Source: Actinomycetota bacterium (lineage in GTDB: Bacteria > Actinomycetota > UBA4738 > HRBIN12). From it: a stretch of DNA of 64,000 bases. Below, one piece after another: positions 32,939 through 44,363 of this stretch. The stretch lies in contig DASQWI010000011.1 of assembly GCA_035640355.1 (NCBI GenBank), forward strand, positions 237,846 through 301,845, written 5' to 3'. The notes beneath the pieces are model-generated. The model made no database searches and was not told the DNA's origin. It saw only the letters and a program-made list of their open reading frames with translations. A program made the position numbers and the translations under genes. Position 1 is the first letter of the stretch; each line of letters opens with the position of its first letter.

Positions 32939-35900
32939 GTGCTGGAACGCCTGCTCGACACGCTGATCGGCTCGGACGCCTTCGAGCGTCTGCTGACCGA
33001 ACGTGCCCGGCCCGTGCTGGCGCGGTCGGATGCGGGCGAAGACTTCGTCGTCGCCGCGCTCGCCCGTGCGCTCCAAGCGCCGGTCATGGTGGTTGCAGCC
33101 GGACCGCGCGAGGCCGAACCGCTCGTTCGCGGCGCAGAAGCCTGGCTCGGCGGCGATCGGGTCGCCTACCTCGCGCCGTGGGAAGCGCTGCCGTACGAGG
33201 GGATCAGCCCGTCTCCCGAGGTCTCGGCGCGTCGCGCAGAGGCCGTTCGCCGGCTCCGCGACGCCGACGGCGCGTTCATCCTCGTCACCACGGGCCTCGG
33301 CGCCATGCAGCGGATCCCGCCGACGCTCGGCGCGACGCCGCCGGTCGAGATCCGAGCGGGCGCGGAGCTTCCCCCGGACGCGCTCGCCGACGGGCTGGTC
33401 GATCTCGGATACGTGCGCGCGGACGTGGTCGAACACCGCGGCGAGTTCGCCGTCCGCGGCGGCGTCGTCGACGTCTACCCCGGCACCAGCCGCCGGCCCG
33501 TCCGTGTGGAGTACTGGGGCGATGAGATCGAATCGCTCCGCGAGTTCGCGCCGTCGAGTCAGCTCTCGACGTCACCCCTCAAGGGCGTCGATGTTCCGCC
33601 GGTCCGCGAGCTCATCACCGACGCGGCGGTCCGGCAACGCGCAGCCGCGCTCGCGCCGAAACACCTCGACCGCATCCGCGACGGATTGCAGCGGATCGCC
33701 GACGGACTGCACGCCGAGGGAATGGAGTCGTTCGCGCCGCTGCTGTTCGATCACCTACCGACGCCCGCCGAGCTTCTGCCATCGGGCTCGTGGATCGTCG
33801 TCACACAGGCGCGGCGAACGCGCGATCGCGCGCGGCAGGCGTTCGACGAGGCCGAGACCATCGCCGACGCGAGCGCGTGGCCCGGTCCCCGTGTGCTCGA
33901 GCCGCTCGATGAAGCCATGGCCGGTCGAACCCAGCTCCATCTGACCGAGTTCACCGAGGGCGTCGACCTGGGGATCACGCACTGGGGAACCGCGCAGGGC
34001 AACTCCGTCGAGCTCGCACGCCGGGCCGAGGATCTTCGGGCGCGCGGTTACCGCGTCCTCATCACCGCGGGCGGGCACGGTTCACTCGAACGCGCGAAGG
34101 AGGTGGTCGGTTCCGCAGCCACCGATGCTATCGAGGCTCCGCTCGCCGGTGGATTCGTGTTCGCCGGCGGCAAGCTCGCCGTCGCAACCGAGGAGGACCT
34201 GTTCGGTTCACGTCGCCACACGCGAGCTGCGCCACGACTGACGAAGCGCCGGCAAGATTCGATCGCCGAGGAGCTCGTGCCGGGCGACTACGCGGTCCAT
34301 CGGATCCACGGTGTCGCGAGGTACGCGGGGATCCACCGTCGGGCCGTCGGCGGCTCCGAACGCGACTACATGGTCCTCGAGTACGCGCAGGGCGATCGCC
34401 TGAGCGTTCCGACGGACCAGGTGGGGATGGTCGCGCGTTACATCGGAGGCGACGTGCCCCGCCTGTCGCGCCTCGGCAGCAGCGACTGGGCTCGAACCAC
34501 TCGGCGCGTCAAGCGCGCCGTGAAGGACATGGCCGGCGAGCTCGTCCGCCTGTACTCGGTGCGCATGTCGATCGAAGGTCACGCGTTCGGTCCCGATACG
34601 CCGTGGCAGGCCGAGCTCGAGGACGCCTTCCCGCACGCCGAGACGGGCGATCAGCTCACGGCGATCGAGGAGGTCAAGGCCGACATGGAGCGGCCGAAGC
34701 CGATGGATCGCCTGATCTGCGGCGACGTGGGGTTCGGCAAGACGGAGATCGCCGTGCGCGCCGCGTTCAAGGCAATGATGGACGGCAAGCAGGTCGCTGT
34801 TCTCGTCCCAACCACGCTCCTCGCCGAACAGCACTTCATCACGTTCTCCGAGCGGTTCGCGCCGTTCCCCGTGAAGGTGGCGATGCTGTCACGCTTCGTC
34901 CCGAAGCTAGAGCAAGACCGGATCGTCGAAGACCTGAAGAGGGGCGCGATCGACGTCGTGATCGGGACGCATCGCCTCCTGTCGCGCGACATCTCGTTCA
35001 AGGACCTCGGCCTGCTCGTCGTCGACGAGGAGCAGCGCTTCGGCGTCGCGCACAAGGAGCGGCTGAAGAAGTTCCGCGCGCAGGTGGACGTGCTGACGAT
35101 GTCGGCAACGCCGATCCCACGGACGCTCGAGATGGCCCTCACCGGCATCCGGGACATGTCGACCGTCGACACGCCCCCAGAGGATCGCCAGCCGGTGCTG
35201 ACCTACGTCGGCCAGTACGACGAGGGACTCGCCCTCGGCGCGGTTCGGCGCGAGCTGCTCCGGGAGGGTCAGGTCTTCTGGGTCCACAATCGCGTCGCGA
35301 CGATCGACCGTCAGGCAGCGTGGTTGCAGGAACAGGTCCCCGAGGCACGGATCGTCGTCGCCCACGGACAGATGGACGAGTCGGTCCTGGAAAAGCAGAT
35401 GATCCGGTTCTGGGACCGCGACGCCGACGTTCTCGTATGCACCGTGATCATCGAGTCCGGCCTCGACGTCCCGAACGCCAACACCCTCGTCGTGGACTCC
35501 TCGCACTTGCTCGGGTTGTCGCAGATGTATCAGCTGCGTGGGCGGGTCGGACGGAGCACGGAACGCGCCTTCGCCTACTTCTTCTTCCCGCCGACGCGTG
35601 AGCTCACCGAGGAAGCGCACGAGCGGCTCACGACGATCAGCCGCCACCAGGCGCTCGGCAGCGGCTTCCAGATCGCGCTCCGCGACCTGGAGATCCGGGG
35701 GGCGGGCAATCTGCTCGGCGCCGAGCAGCACGGGCACATCGCCGCCGTCGGGTTCGACACGTACGCGCGGTTGCTTCAGGAGTCGGTTGCCGAGCTGAAG
35801 GGCGAGCCGCTCCCGGAGGAGAAGGAGATTCGGATCGAGCTTCCGGTGAAGGCGTTCGTTCCGCCGGGATGGGTCGCGCAGGAGGCACTCCGTCTCGACC

Positions 35901-36280
35901 TGTATCGGCGCATCGGGTCCGCCGGCGCGCACGACCGGCTGGCCGAGGTGCGGACCGAGACGATCGACCGCTACGGGCAGTTGCCCGCCGAGGTGGAGAC
36001 GCTCTTCGCCGTCGCGTCGCTTCGCGTCACGTGCGATCGCCTCGGCGTGATGGAGGTCTCGACGTACAAGGACCAGGTGCGTGTGAAGCCGGTCGACCTG
36101 CCCTCGTCGCTCGAGCTCGAACTGCCGCAGCGCGTGTCGAACGCCTCGTACCACCGCACGACGCGAACGTTGAACCTGACTCCTGATCGGATCGGCGGTA
36201 CGGAGCTGCCGGCGTGGGTGGAACAGCAACTGATGCGCGCAATGGGTGCGGAGGAAGCGGTTGCTAGGATGGCCGGGTGA
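32939..36280 (+). CDS. mfd: Transcription-repair coupling factor
   Basis: A 1113-residue Mfd, which removes stalled RNA polymerase and recruits UvrA. The N-terminal UvrB-like domain (about 1-330) includes APWEALPYEGISPSPEV. The RNA-polymerase-interacting CarD-like domain (about 430-510) starts PGDYAVHRIHGVARYAGI. The RecG-like motor has GDVGFGKTEIAVRAAFK (Walker A), VVDEEQRFGV (DEEQ box) and the TRG motif region. A TRCF C-terminal domain ends the protein. GTG 32939 is chosen because GGAAGGGA lies 6 nt upstream; GTG 32921 is an alternative. The stop overlaps the next start. The length fits the family. Confidence 0.97.
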   Translation: MLERLLDTLIGSDAFERLLTERARPVLARSDAGEDFVVAALARALQAPVMVVAAGPREAEPLVRGAEAWLGGDRVAYLAPWEALPYEGISPSPEVSARRAEAVRRLRDADGAFILVTTGLGAMQRIPPTLGATPPVEIRAGAELPPDALADGLVDLGYVRADVVEHRGEFAVRGGVVDVYPGTSRRPVRVEYWGDEIESLREFAPSSQLSTSPLKGVDVPPVRELITDAAVRQRAAALAPKHLDRIRDGLQRIADGLHAEGMESFAPLLFDHLPTPAELLPSGSWIVVTQARRTRDRARQAFDEAETIADASAWPGPRVLEPLDEAMAGRTQLHLTEFTEGVDLGITHWGTAQGNSVELARRAEDLRARGYRVLITAGGHGSLERAKEVVGSAATDAIEAPLAGGFVFAGGKLAVATEEDLFGSRRHTRAAPRLTKRRQDSIAEELVPGDYAVHRIHGVARYAGIHRRAVGGSERDYMVLEYAQGDRLSVPTDQVGMVARYIGGDVPRLSRLGSSDWARTTRRVKRAVKDMAGELVRLYSVRMSIEGHAFGPDTPWQAELEDAFPHAETGDQLTAIEEVKADMERPKPMDRLICGDVGFGKTEIAVRAAFKAMMDGKQVAVLVPTTLLAEQHFITFSERFAPFPVKVAMLSRFVPKLEQDRIVEDLKRGAIDVVIGTHRLLSRDISFKDLGLLVVDEEQRFGVAHKERLKKFRAQVDVLTMSATPIPRTLEMALTGIRDMSTVDTPPEDRQPVLTYVGQYDEGLALGAVRRELLREGQVFWVHNRVATIDRQAAWLQEQVPEARIVVAHGQMDESVLEKQMIRFWDRDADVLVCTVIIESGLDVPNANTLVVDSSHLLGLSQMYQLRGRVGRSTERAFAYFFFPPTRELTEEAHERLTTISRHQALGSGFQIALRDLEIRGAGNLLGAEQHGHIAAVGFDTYARLLQESVAELKGEPLPEEKEIRIELPVKAFVPPGWVAQEALRLDLYRRIGSAGAHDRLAEVRTETIDRYGQLPAEVETLFAVASLRVTCDRLGVMEVSTYKDQVRVKPVDLPSSLELELPQRVSNASYHRTTRTLNLTPDRIGGTELPAWVEQQLMRAMGAEEAVARMAG

Positions 36281-37302
36281 TCCGCCCCCTCCTGTTGTTC
36301 CTTTGGCGTCGCCGCGTCGTTGCCATGCTCGCCGTCGCCTCGATCGCGCTTGCGGCCTGTTCATCCGGTACATCGGCGGCGATCGTGGGCGACGCGGCGA
36401 TCTCGCACGATCGCGTTCGGACCGACATGGTGTTGTTCACCTTCCTGTCGGGTCTTTCCGGCGCGCCGTGCGGATCGCCGGTCGACGGTGAGAGCGCCGA
36501 TGCTGCGTGCGCGCGGTTCACGCTGACGAACGAGATCCAAGAGGAGATGGTGAAGGCGTACGCCGTGACCCACGACATCACGGTGGAGGACCGCGCCGTG
36601 GCCGACGCCATCGAGCAGTTGCAGCAGAGCCTCGGCGGGACGGACCAGGTCGAGGCGCGTCTGGCCGAGGACGGCCTGACGCTCGCCGATCTCCGCGCGC
36701 TCGCGCGACGTTTGCTGCTGTTCGGCGAGGTCCAGGACACCGTGATCGCCGAGCGCCTCGGGGACGAGGAACTGAGAGCGTTGTACGAGGAATCGAAGGA
36801 TCAGTTCACGACCGTGGAGGTTCACCATATCCTGCTGCAGGACCGCGGCGATGCCGAGGATGTCGCCCGTGAGGCGACGGCCGAGAACTTCGCGCAACTC
36901 GCGCGGTTGCGCTCGACCGATCCCCAATCGGCCGAGAGCGGCGGCAACCTCGGCTCGTTCTCGGAGTCGCAGTTCCGATCGCAGTTCGATCCGGTGTTCG
37001 TCGACGCGGCGCTGGGGCTCCCGGTGGGCGGCATCTCCGATGTCGTCGAGACGCAGTTCGGGTTCCACGTCATCTACTTGGCGCGCCGGGACGTCGCGAC
37101 GTTCGAGGACGTGCGTGACCAGCTCTCGGCACAGCAGGCGTCTCGCGTGTTCGGCGAATGGATGCGCGAGCGATACGGGGACGTCGACGTCGAGGTGAAT
37201 CCGCGATACGGGCGCCTCGATGCAGCGACGTTCTCCGTCGTCCCCATTCGCAGCACCGAGAACGAGCCGGCATCGCCGACGCAGCAGACGCCCGGCTTGT
37301 GA
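36277..37302 (+). CDS. SurA/PrsA-like peptidyl-prolyl isomerase lipoprotein
   Basis: A 341-residue exported lipoprotein foldase. The signal ends in ALAAC with Cys28. A SurA_N-like helical chaperone region (about 35-165) is followed by a parvulin PPIC domain (about 180-285) with VEVHHILLQ, GGNLGSFSESQF and VVETQFGFHVIYL, then a Pro-rich tail. It would help exported proteins fold on the outer membrane face. The GTG at 36277 overlaps the mfd stop (GTGA). In M. tuberculosis the lipoprotein gene lpqU is nearby (Rv1022) but is of a different type. The gene stop overlaps the earliest possible mazG start. Confidence 0.92.
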   Translation: MIRPLLLFLWRRRVVAMLAVASIALAACSSGTSAAIVGDAAISHDRVRTDMVLFTFLSGLSGAPCGSPVDGESADAACARFTLTNEIQEEMVKAYAVTHDITVEDRAVADAIEQLQQSLGGTDQVEARLAEDGLTLADLRALARRLLLFGEVQDTVIAERLGDEELRALYEESKDQFTTVEVHHILLQDRGDAEDVAREATAENFAQLARLRSTDPQSAESGGNLGSFSESQFRSQFDPVFVDAALGLPVGGISDVVETQFGFHVIYLARRDVATFEDVRDQLSAQQASRVFGEWMRERYGDVDVEVNPRYGRLDAATFSVVPIRSTENEPASPTQQTPGL

Positions 37303-38161
37303 CGGGGGGGTCGGGGGGCCCAAGAAGCGAGCGCGAACGCGCGAGCGTTGGCCCCCCGGAAAAGGGGGACGCGGTCGAGTCCGTCCTCGCCGACCTCGCC
37401 AAGCGCCCGGTCCCCTCGTCGAGGCATGGCCAGGCGCTCCTGGATCTCGTGCGCGTGATGGCGCGGCTCCGCGGCCCTGGCGGATGTCCCTGGGACCACG
37501 AGCAGACGCATCGCTCGCTGGCGAGACACCTGCTCGAGGAGACGCACGAGGCGCTCGACGCGATCGACACGGACGACCTCGAACTCCTGCGCGAGGAGCT
37601 CGGCGACGTGTTGCTTCAGGTGGTCTTCCACGCGCAGATCGCCGCAGACGATCGGGCGTGGGACATCGACGACGTCGCGGACGGCATCACCCGAAAGCTG
37701 ATCCGGCGGCACCCCCACGTGTTCGGCGACGTCGACGTGTCGGGCGCGGACGAGGTGTTGGTGAACTGGGAGCGAATCAAGGCGGAGGAGAAAGGCGAGG
37801 CCCCACTCGAGGAGGACATCCCCGAGACGCTTCCCGCGTTAGCCCGCGCGGCGAAGGTTCAGCGTCGCGCCGGCGGTTGGGGTTTCGAGTGGCGCTCCGT
37901 CGATTCCGCGCTCGAGGCGCTCGACGAGGAGGTCGCCGAGCTCCGCCGGTACACCGACGCGGCCAACGCCGAAGAGGAGATCGGCGACGTGCTCTTCGCG
38001 ACGGTGGCGCTCGCACGCAAGCTGGGCGTCGACGCAGAGAGCGCGTTGCGGAGGACGACGCGGGGATTCGCCGAGCGGTACGAGCGGTTCAACGAGCTCC
38101 TCCGCGAACGCGGCCGGAGCCTCGACGAGCTCTCCGAGGCGGAGATTCGTTCGCTCTTCCG

Positions 38162-38177
<16 letters not shown>
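37299..38177 (+). CDS. mazG: MazG nucleoside triphosphate pyrophosphohydrolase
   Basis: An all-alpha NTP pyrophosphatase that cleans the nucleotide pool and in some bacteria lowers ppGpp. Two MazG modules are visible: MARLRGPGGCPWDHEQTH...LLEETHEALDAI with EELGDVLLQVVFHA, and a second with LDEEVAELRR..EEEIGDVLFATVALA. The start is unclear. GTG 37299 overlaps the previous stop (GTGA) and gives 292 residues, but its first 30 codons run through hairpin repeat copy 2. The only other start before GGCPWD is a GTG/ATG cluster near 37449-37460. The 3' end overlaps the convergent methyltransferase by 16 nt. Confidence 0.93.
37313..37357. repeat. REP-like hairpin repeat, copy 2
   Basis: GGGGGGCC (37313-37320) pairs with GGCCCCCC (37350-37357), with an inner GCGC-GAAC-GCGC stem. 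The arms and the AAGAAGCGAGCG...GCGAGCGTTGG core match copy 1 at 32136-32172. It lies 10 bp after the PPIase stop and either precedes or sits in the mazG 5' end. Confidence 0.7.
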
Positions 38178-40503
<2,326 letters not shown>

Positions 40504-40514
40504 TCCCACCGCTG

Positions 40515-40544
40515 TTGACGTGGGAAAAGACGCGATGGGATAGT
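40515..40544 (+). promoter_or_regulatory. Probable promoter of the S1-domain gene
   Basis: TTGACG (40515-40520) and GATAGT (40539-40544) are spaced by 18 bp, a good sigma-70-type match. The predicted start near 40551 leaves a leader of about 40 nt that includes the strong Shine-Dalgarno GGAGGAGGAG at 40579-40588. Confidence 0.5.
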
Positions 40545-40591
40545 GGCCGAGCCGTGCCTACTCGCGCACGGAACTCTCGGAGGAGGAGAAG

Positions 40592-40954
40592 CTGGCAGAC
40601 CTAGAGGTCGGGGCGGTCGTCGACGGGACCGTCTCGAGGATCACGCCGTACGGGGCGTTCCTGACCCTGGAAGGCGGCAAGGTCGGCCTCGTCCACATCT
40701 CCGAGATCGACCGCAACTATGTCAAGGACGTGCACGACCATCTCCGAGAGAGCGACGTCGTCCAGGCGAAGGTCATCGCCATCAAGGAAGACGGCAAGAT
40801 CGATCTCTCGATCAAGGCGCTCCAGGACCCGGCGCCGCCGCGCGTCAGGCGGGGGAGCGACCCGGACTTCGAGTCGCGACTGAAGAAGTTCATGCGTCAG
40901 AGCGAGGAGCGGCAGGTCGACTACAAGCGCTCGGTCGAGCACAAGCGCAAGTGA
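40592..40954 (+). CDS. S1 RNA-binding domain protein, apparent CTG start
   Basis: A 120-residue protein with one S1 OB-fold (EVGAVVDGTVSRITPYGAFL, then VGLVHISEID and KVIAIKEDGKIDLSIKAL) and a basic C-terminal tail of about 40 residues. Such proteins bind RNA or ribosomes. There is no ATG, GTG or TTG in frame between the TAG at 40541 and GTG 40730, which lies inside the fold. The CTG at 40592 follows GGAGGAGGAG by 3 nt to its end and begins Leu-Ala-Asp-Leu-Glu, just where S1 domains begin. CTG is therefore the likely start. It lies between the FtsB-like gene and the DUF501-Ppx gene. Confidence 0.88.
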   Translation: MADLEVGAVVDGTVSRITPYGAFLTLEGGKVGLVHISEIDRNYVKDVHDHLRESDVVQAKVIAIKEDGKIDLSIKALQDPAPPRVRRGSDPDFESRLKKFMRQSEERQVDYKRSVEHKRK

Positions 40955-40967
40955 TCCCCGCCCATCG

Positions 40968-42353
40968 ATGGGCGAGCTCCGCCGCAGCGACCTAGAGATC
41001 GTTCGCGAGCAGCTCGGCCGCGAGCCGACGACACCATTCACGGTCGTTGCGCGCTGTTCGGACGGACACCCGCTTGTCATCCGGAACGAACCGTTCGACG
41101 CTGAGGGACATCCGTTCCCCACGCTGTTCTGGCTGACGTATCCGACGGCGGTCAAGGCCGTGTCCCGTCTGGAGTCCGAAGGCGCCATCGCCGAGCTGAA
41201 TCGCCGCGTCGGGACTGAAGACGATCTCGCAGCGGCTGTGGCTCGGGCGCACGAGGAGTACGCCCGCGAGCGTGCCCGTGGCCATCCCGGTGCCGAATCG
41301 CAAGGGGGTGTCGGAGGGACGAGGACCGGCGTGAAGTGCCTGCATGCGCACTACGCGAACCATCTCGCGGGAGGCGACGATCCCGTGGGCGCTTGGGTCG
41401 CCGAGCGGATCGAGCCGATCCACGACGAACGGCCCGGTAGGTTCGCAGTCGTGGACCAGGGGACGAACTCGATCCGACTGCTCGTCGCCGAACCGGACGC
41501 GAATGGTGGGTTCGTCGAGCTCGCGCGCGACATGGTGATCACGCGTCTGGGGCAGGGTGTCGATCGAACGGGCGTCATCGCACCCGAGGCCCTGGAGCGG
41601 ACCATCGACGTGGTGGCCCGCTACGTTCGGCGCGCTCGCGCCCTGCATGCCGAATTCATCCGCGTCGGCGCGACGGCTGCGGTTCGAGACGCATCGAACC
41701 GCGACGAGCTCGAACGCGCCGTTCGGGATCTCACGGGATCGACGCTCGAGGTCATCACCGGCGAACATGAGGCCGCGCTTTCCTTCCTCGGCGCGACGCG
41801 CGGTCTCGACGCCCCGGCACCGTTCCTGGTGCTCGACATCGGCGGTGGCTCGACGGAGCTCGTCGTCGGCGACGCGGCGCCGGGCCCCGCTGTCTCCGTG
41901 CAGATGGGAAGCGTCCGGCTGACCGAACGGTTCGTTCGCAACGATCCCCCGGCACCCGAAGAGATCGACGCGATGCGAGCGTTCGTCGAGTCGCGGCTCG
42001 CGGAAGCAGAAGATGCGGTTCCGGCTCGAGACGCGCGAACACTGGTGGCCGTCGCCGGCACGTCGACGACCGTGCAGGCGATCGCCCTCGATCTCGAGTG
42101 GTACGAGCCCGAAGCGATCCACCGAACGGAGCTGTCGCTGCCCGACGCGGAGCGCGTGCTCGACCGGCTGGCCTCGATGACGACGCCGCAGCGCGCGGCG
42201 CTCCCAGTGATGGCGCCCGGCCGCGGCGACGTCATCGTCGCCGGAGCCTTGATCCTCGTAACGGTGATGCGGCGGTTCGGGTTCGATCGGGGGCTCGTAT
42301 CGGAGACGGACATCCTGGACGGGCTCGCGTTCGAGACGCTCAGCGCTCGGTAA
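40968..42353 (+). CDS. DUF501-Ppx/GppA fusion protein
   Basis: A 461-residue protein. Residues about 1-150 are DUF501 (SDLEIVREQLGREP, FPTLFWLTYP, RLESEGAIAEL, CLHAHYANHLAGGDDPVG). Residues about 158-461 are an exopolyphosphatase/guanosine pentaphosphatase of the actin-like fold (VDQGTNSIRLLVAE, VLDIGGGSTEL, the TLVAVAGTSTTVQAIAL phosphate loop). The Ppx part hydrolyses polyphosphate or pppGpp. In M. tuberculosis these are two adjacent genes, Rv1025 and Rv1026; here no stop separates them. The usual DxGTNS reads DQGTNS. ATG 40968 is the start. The junction is at about GDDPVGAWVAERIEP. Confidence 0.93.
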   Translation: MGELRRSDLEIVREQLGREPTTPFTVVARCSDGHPLVIRNEPFDAEGHPFPTLFWLTYPTAVKAVSRLESEGAIAELNRRVGTEDDLAAAVARAHEEYARERARGHPGAESQGGVGGTRTGVKCLHAHYANHLAGGDDPVGAWVAERIEPIHDERPGRFAVVDQGTNSIRLLVAEPDANGGFVELARDMVITRLGQGVDRTGVIAPEALERTIDVVARYVRRARALHAEFIRVGATAAVRDASNRDELERAVRDLTGSTLEVITGEHEAALSFLGATRGLDAPAPFLVLDIGGGSTELVVGDAAPGPAVSVQMGSVRLTERFVRNDPPAPEEIDAMRAFVESRLAEAEDAVPARDARTLVAVAGTSTTVQAIALDLEWYEPEAIHRTELSLPDAERVLDRLASMTTPQRAALPVMAPGRGDVIVAGALILVTVMRRFGFDRGLVSETDILDGLAFETLSAR

Positions 42354-42364
42354 CCTCTGTCGCC

Positions 42365-43192
42365 GTGGCCAAACGGACCAGACACCGGCAACTCGCGCGG
42401 CAGGTGGCGCAGCGTCGAGCGGACCGGCGGCGACAACAACGGCGCCGTCAGATGGCGATGGTCTCCGTCGCGCTCGTCATTGCGCTCGTCGGTGGCGTGG
42501 TGTTGTTCTCGACGTTCGTGGTTGGGGGCGACGACACGCCGAGCCCGAATCCCACCACCGAGCCGGGGACGCAGACGGGAACGGTCGACCCCGAGCCAGG
42601 CCCGAGCGAGGTGGCCTGTGACGCGGACACCCCGCCCGGCGCGCTGCGCCCCAAGCCGCAGTTCAACGCCCCCGCCGAGGTCCTGCAAGACGACCAGTCG
42701 TACACGGCTACACTGAAGACGTCGTGCGGTGACATCGTCGTTCGGCTGCTCTCGGATCGCGCCCCCGAGACCGTGAACAGCTTCGTGTTCCTCGCCGAGC
42801 AGAAATACTTCGACGGGACGCGCATCCACAGGATCGACGAGTCGATCGACGTGCTGCAGGGCGGCGATCCGATCGGGACCGGCACGAGCAGCCCCGGCTA
42901 TTCGATCCCCGACGAGCTGACCGGAGAAGAGACGTATCCGCCGGGCACGCTGGCGATGGCGAACTCGGGTCCAGACACCGGCGGGAGTCAGTTCTTCATC
43001 ATCACGGGCGAGGACGGACACAACCTCGACGCGAATCCGAACTACACGATCTTCGGTCGCGTGATCGACGGGCTCGACGTCGCCCAGGAGATCCAACAGA
43101 TCCCGGTCCAAGATCCCGGCGCAGGCATTGAAGGTCAGCAGCCCGCCCAGGCCGTCTACGTCGAGCGAGTAAGGATCTCTACGAAGACGTAG
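42365..43192 (+). CDS. Cyclophilin-type peptidyl-prolyl isomerase, membrane-anchored
   Basis: A 275-residue protein with a very basic N-terminus (about 30 residues), one membrane helix (about 31-52), a Pro/Thr/Gly linker and an outer cyclophilin domain (about 110-275). Domain signatures include FDGTRIHRI, LAMANSGPDTGGSQFFI and NYTIFGRVIDGLDV. The catalytic Arg region is retained but the family motif FHRV is changed to IHRI. It would assist folding of exported proteins. The GTG at 42365 is the start; the longer frame upstream overlaps the Ppx domain in another frame. It converges on the next gene with a 14-nt overlap. Confidence 0.92.
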   Translation: MAKRTRHRQLARQVAQRRADRRRQQRRRQMAMVSVALVIALVGGVVLFSTFVVGGDDTPSPNPTTEPGTQTGTVDPEPGPSEVACDADTPPGALRPKPQFNAPAEVLQDDQSYTATLKTSCGDIVVRLLSDRAPETVNSFVFLAEQKYFDGTRIHRIDESIDVLQGGDPIGTGTSSPGYSIPDELTGEETYPPGTLAMANSGPDTGGSQFFIITGEDGHNLDANPNYTIFGRVIDGLDVAQEIQQIPVQDPGAGIEGQQPAQAVYVERVRISTKT

Positions 43193-44285
43193 GCCGCATC
43201 TCCGACGCTGCATCTCGTTGGTCCACGGCGTCCTGGCGAGCCCCCGGCAGCCGGTCGCGGGCCGACGAGCCACGAGTTCCCACATAGACGACCCCACCGA
43301 CCGCGCTCGAGGCAAAGGTGAGCGCAAGCAGCAACAGGGCGAACGCGAGCGCTTCGTCGTGACCGATCCCGAACGCGGCCAGACACCACACGATGGCCGC
43401 CTCCCGGAGACCGAGGCCGTTCATCGAGATCGGCAAGACCGCCAGCGAGGCCGAGAGCATCACGACACCTGGGTACCCCCAGACGGGCATCCGGATCCCG
43501 AGCGAGAACGCGGCGACCGCCGCCACGGCGATCAGGACCAGCGCCGACGCGACTCCGAGCGCCGAAGCTCGGAGAAGGGTCCTCATCGAACGGCCGGCCG
43601 TCGCGAAGGACGCCGCGAATCTCCGGATCCGCGAGATGAGGCGCGAAGTCCCGTCGGTCGTCGAGGCGAGCCGCGGGGCGAGCATCAGTGCGAACCCCGA
43701 CGCGGCGAGGACTGCGAGCGACAGCCCTCCCGCGATGAGTGTCACGCGGTCTTGGTGACCGGTCGCGAGCCGTGCGATGCACACCGCCTCTGCAACGAAC
43801 GCGAGCCCGACGAGTCCCGCCAACCGATCCAGGAAGACGGTGGCGAGCGGGGGGGCCATCGAGCCGGCCTCACCTCTGAGTCGGAATGCCTTGTAGGCGT
43901 CGCCTCCGACCCCCGTCGGCAGGAACACGTTGAAGAAGTTCCCCACGAGCGTCAGTCTGAGGAGCTCTCCCATCGGTAGCGCGAGGCCGACAGGCTGAAG
44001 GAACACCTGCCAGCGGAGCGCGCTGATGGCGAGCCAGACGAGCAGCAACGCAAACGCCAGCGCTGCGGCCCCGGGACGGACGTGGCCGAACGCCGTCTTC
44101 AGCGACTGCAGATCCGCGGTCGCCAGCAACACTGCTATGCCGACCGCGCCGATCGTTGCTCGGAGGCCGAGACTCAGCGCTCGCCGACGAGGCGAGGGGC
44201 GCGCCGGCACTGCGGGCACTGCGTCACGAGTGGCTCGGGGGCGGTCTGTAGGGCGGGCAGGCGCGGACGTCTCGAGGAGGCTCAT
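43179..44285 (-). CDS. LPG-synthase-TM/UPF0104-family membrane protein
   Basis: A 368-residue polytopic protein with about eight membrane helices. The segments GNFFNVFLPTGVGGDAYKAFRL and TVFLDRLAGL are signatures of the lysylphosphatidylglycerol synthetase membrane domain (UPF0104, AglD/YbhN). The domain is a flippase or transferase module for lipid-linked substrates. There is no soluble LysS-like catalytic domain, so it is not a complete LPG synthase. It lies at the edge of a cluster of GT-C-like proteins, where a role in moving a lipid-linked sugar is plausible but unproven. Confidence 0.88.
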   Translation of the reverse strand: MSLLETSAPARPTDRPRATRDAVPAVPARPSPRRRALSLGLRATIGAVGIAVLLATADLQSLKTAFGHVRPGAAALAFALLLVWLAISALRWQVFLQPVGLALPMGELLRLTLVGNFFNVFLPTGVGGDAYKAFRLRGEAGSMAPPLATVFLDRLAGLVGLAFVAEAVCIARLATGHQDRVTLIAGGLSLAVLAASGFALMLAPRLASTTDGTSRLISRIRRFAASFATAGRSMRTLLRASALGVASALVLIAVAAVAAFSLGIRMPVWGYPGVVMLSASLAVLPISMNGLGLREAAIVWCLAAFGIGHDEALAFALLLLALTFASSAVGGVVYVGTRGSSARDRLPGARQDAVDQRDAASEMRPTSS

Positions 44286-44363
44286 GACGTGAGGTATCGG
44301 CTCGTCGAGCCCGCTTCCGTAGGAGCCGCTGGCGGCAACTTCTACCGAGGCGCGGAAACTGAC

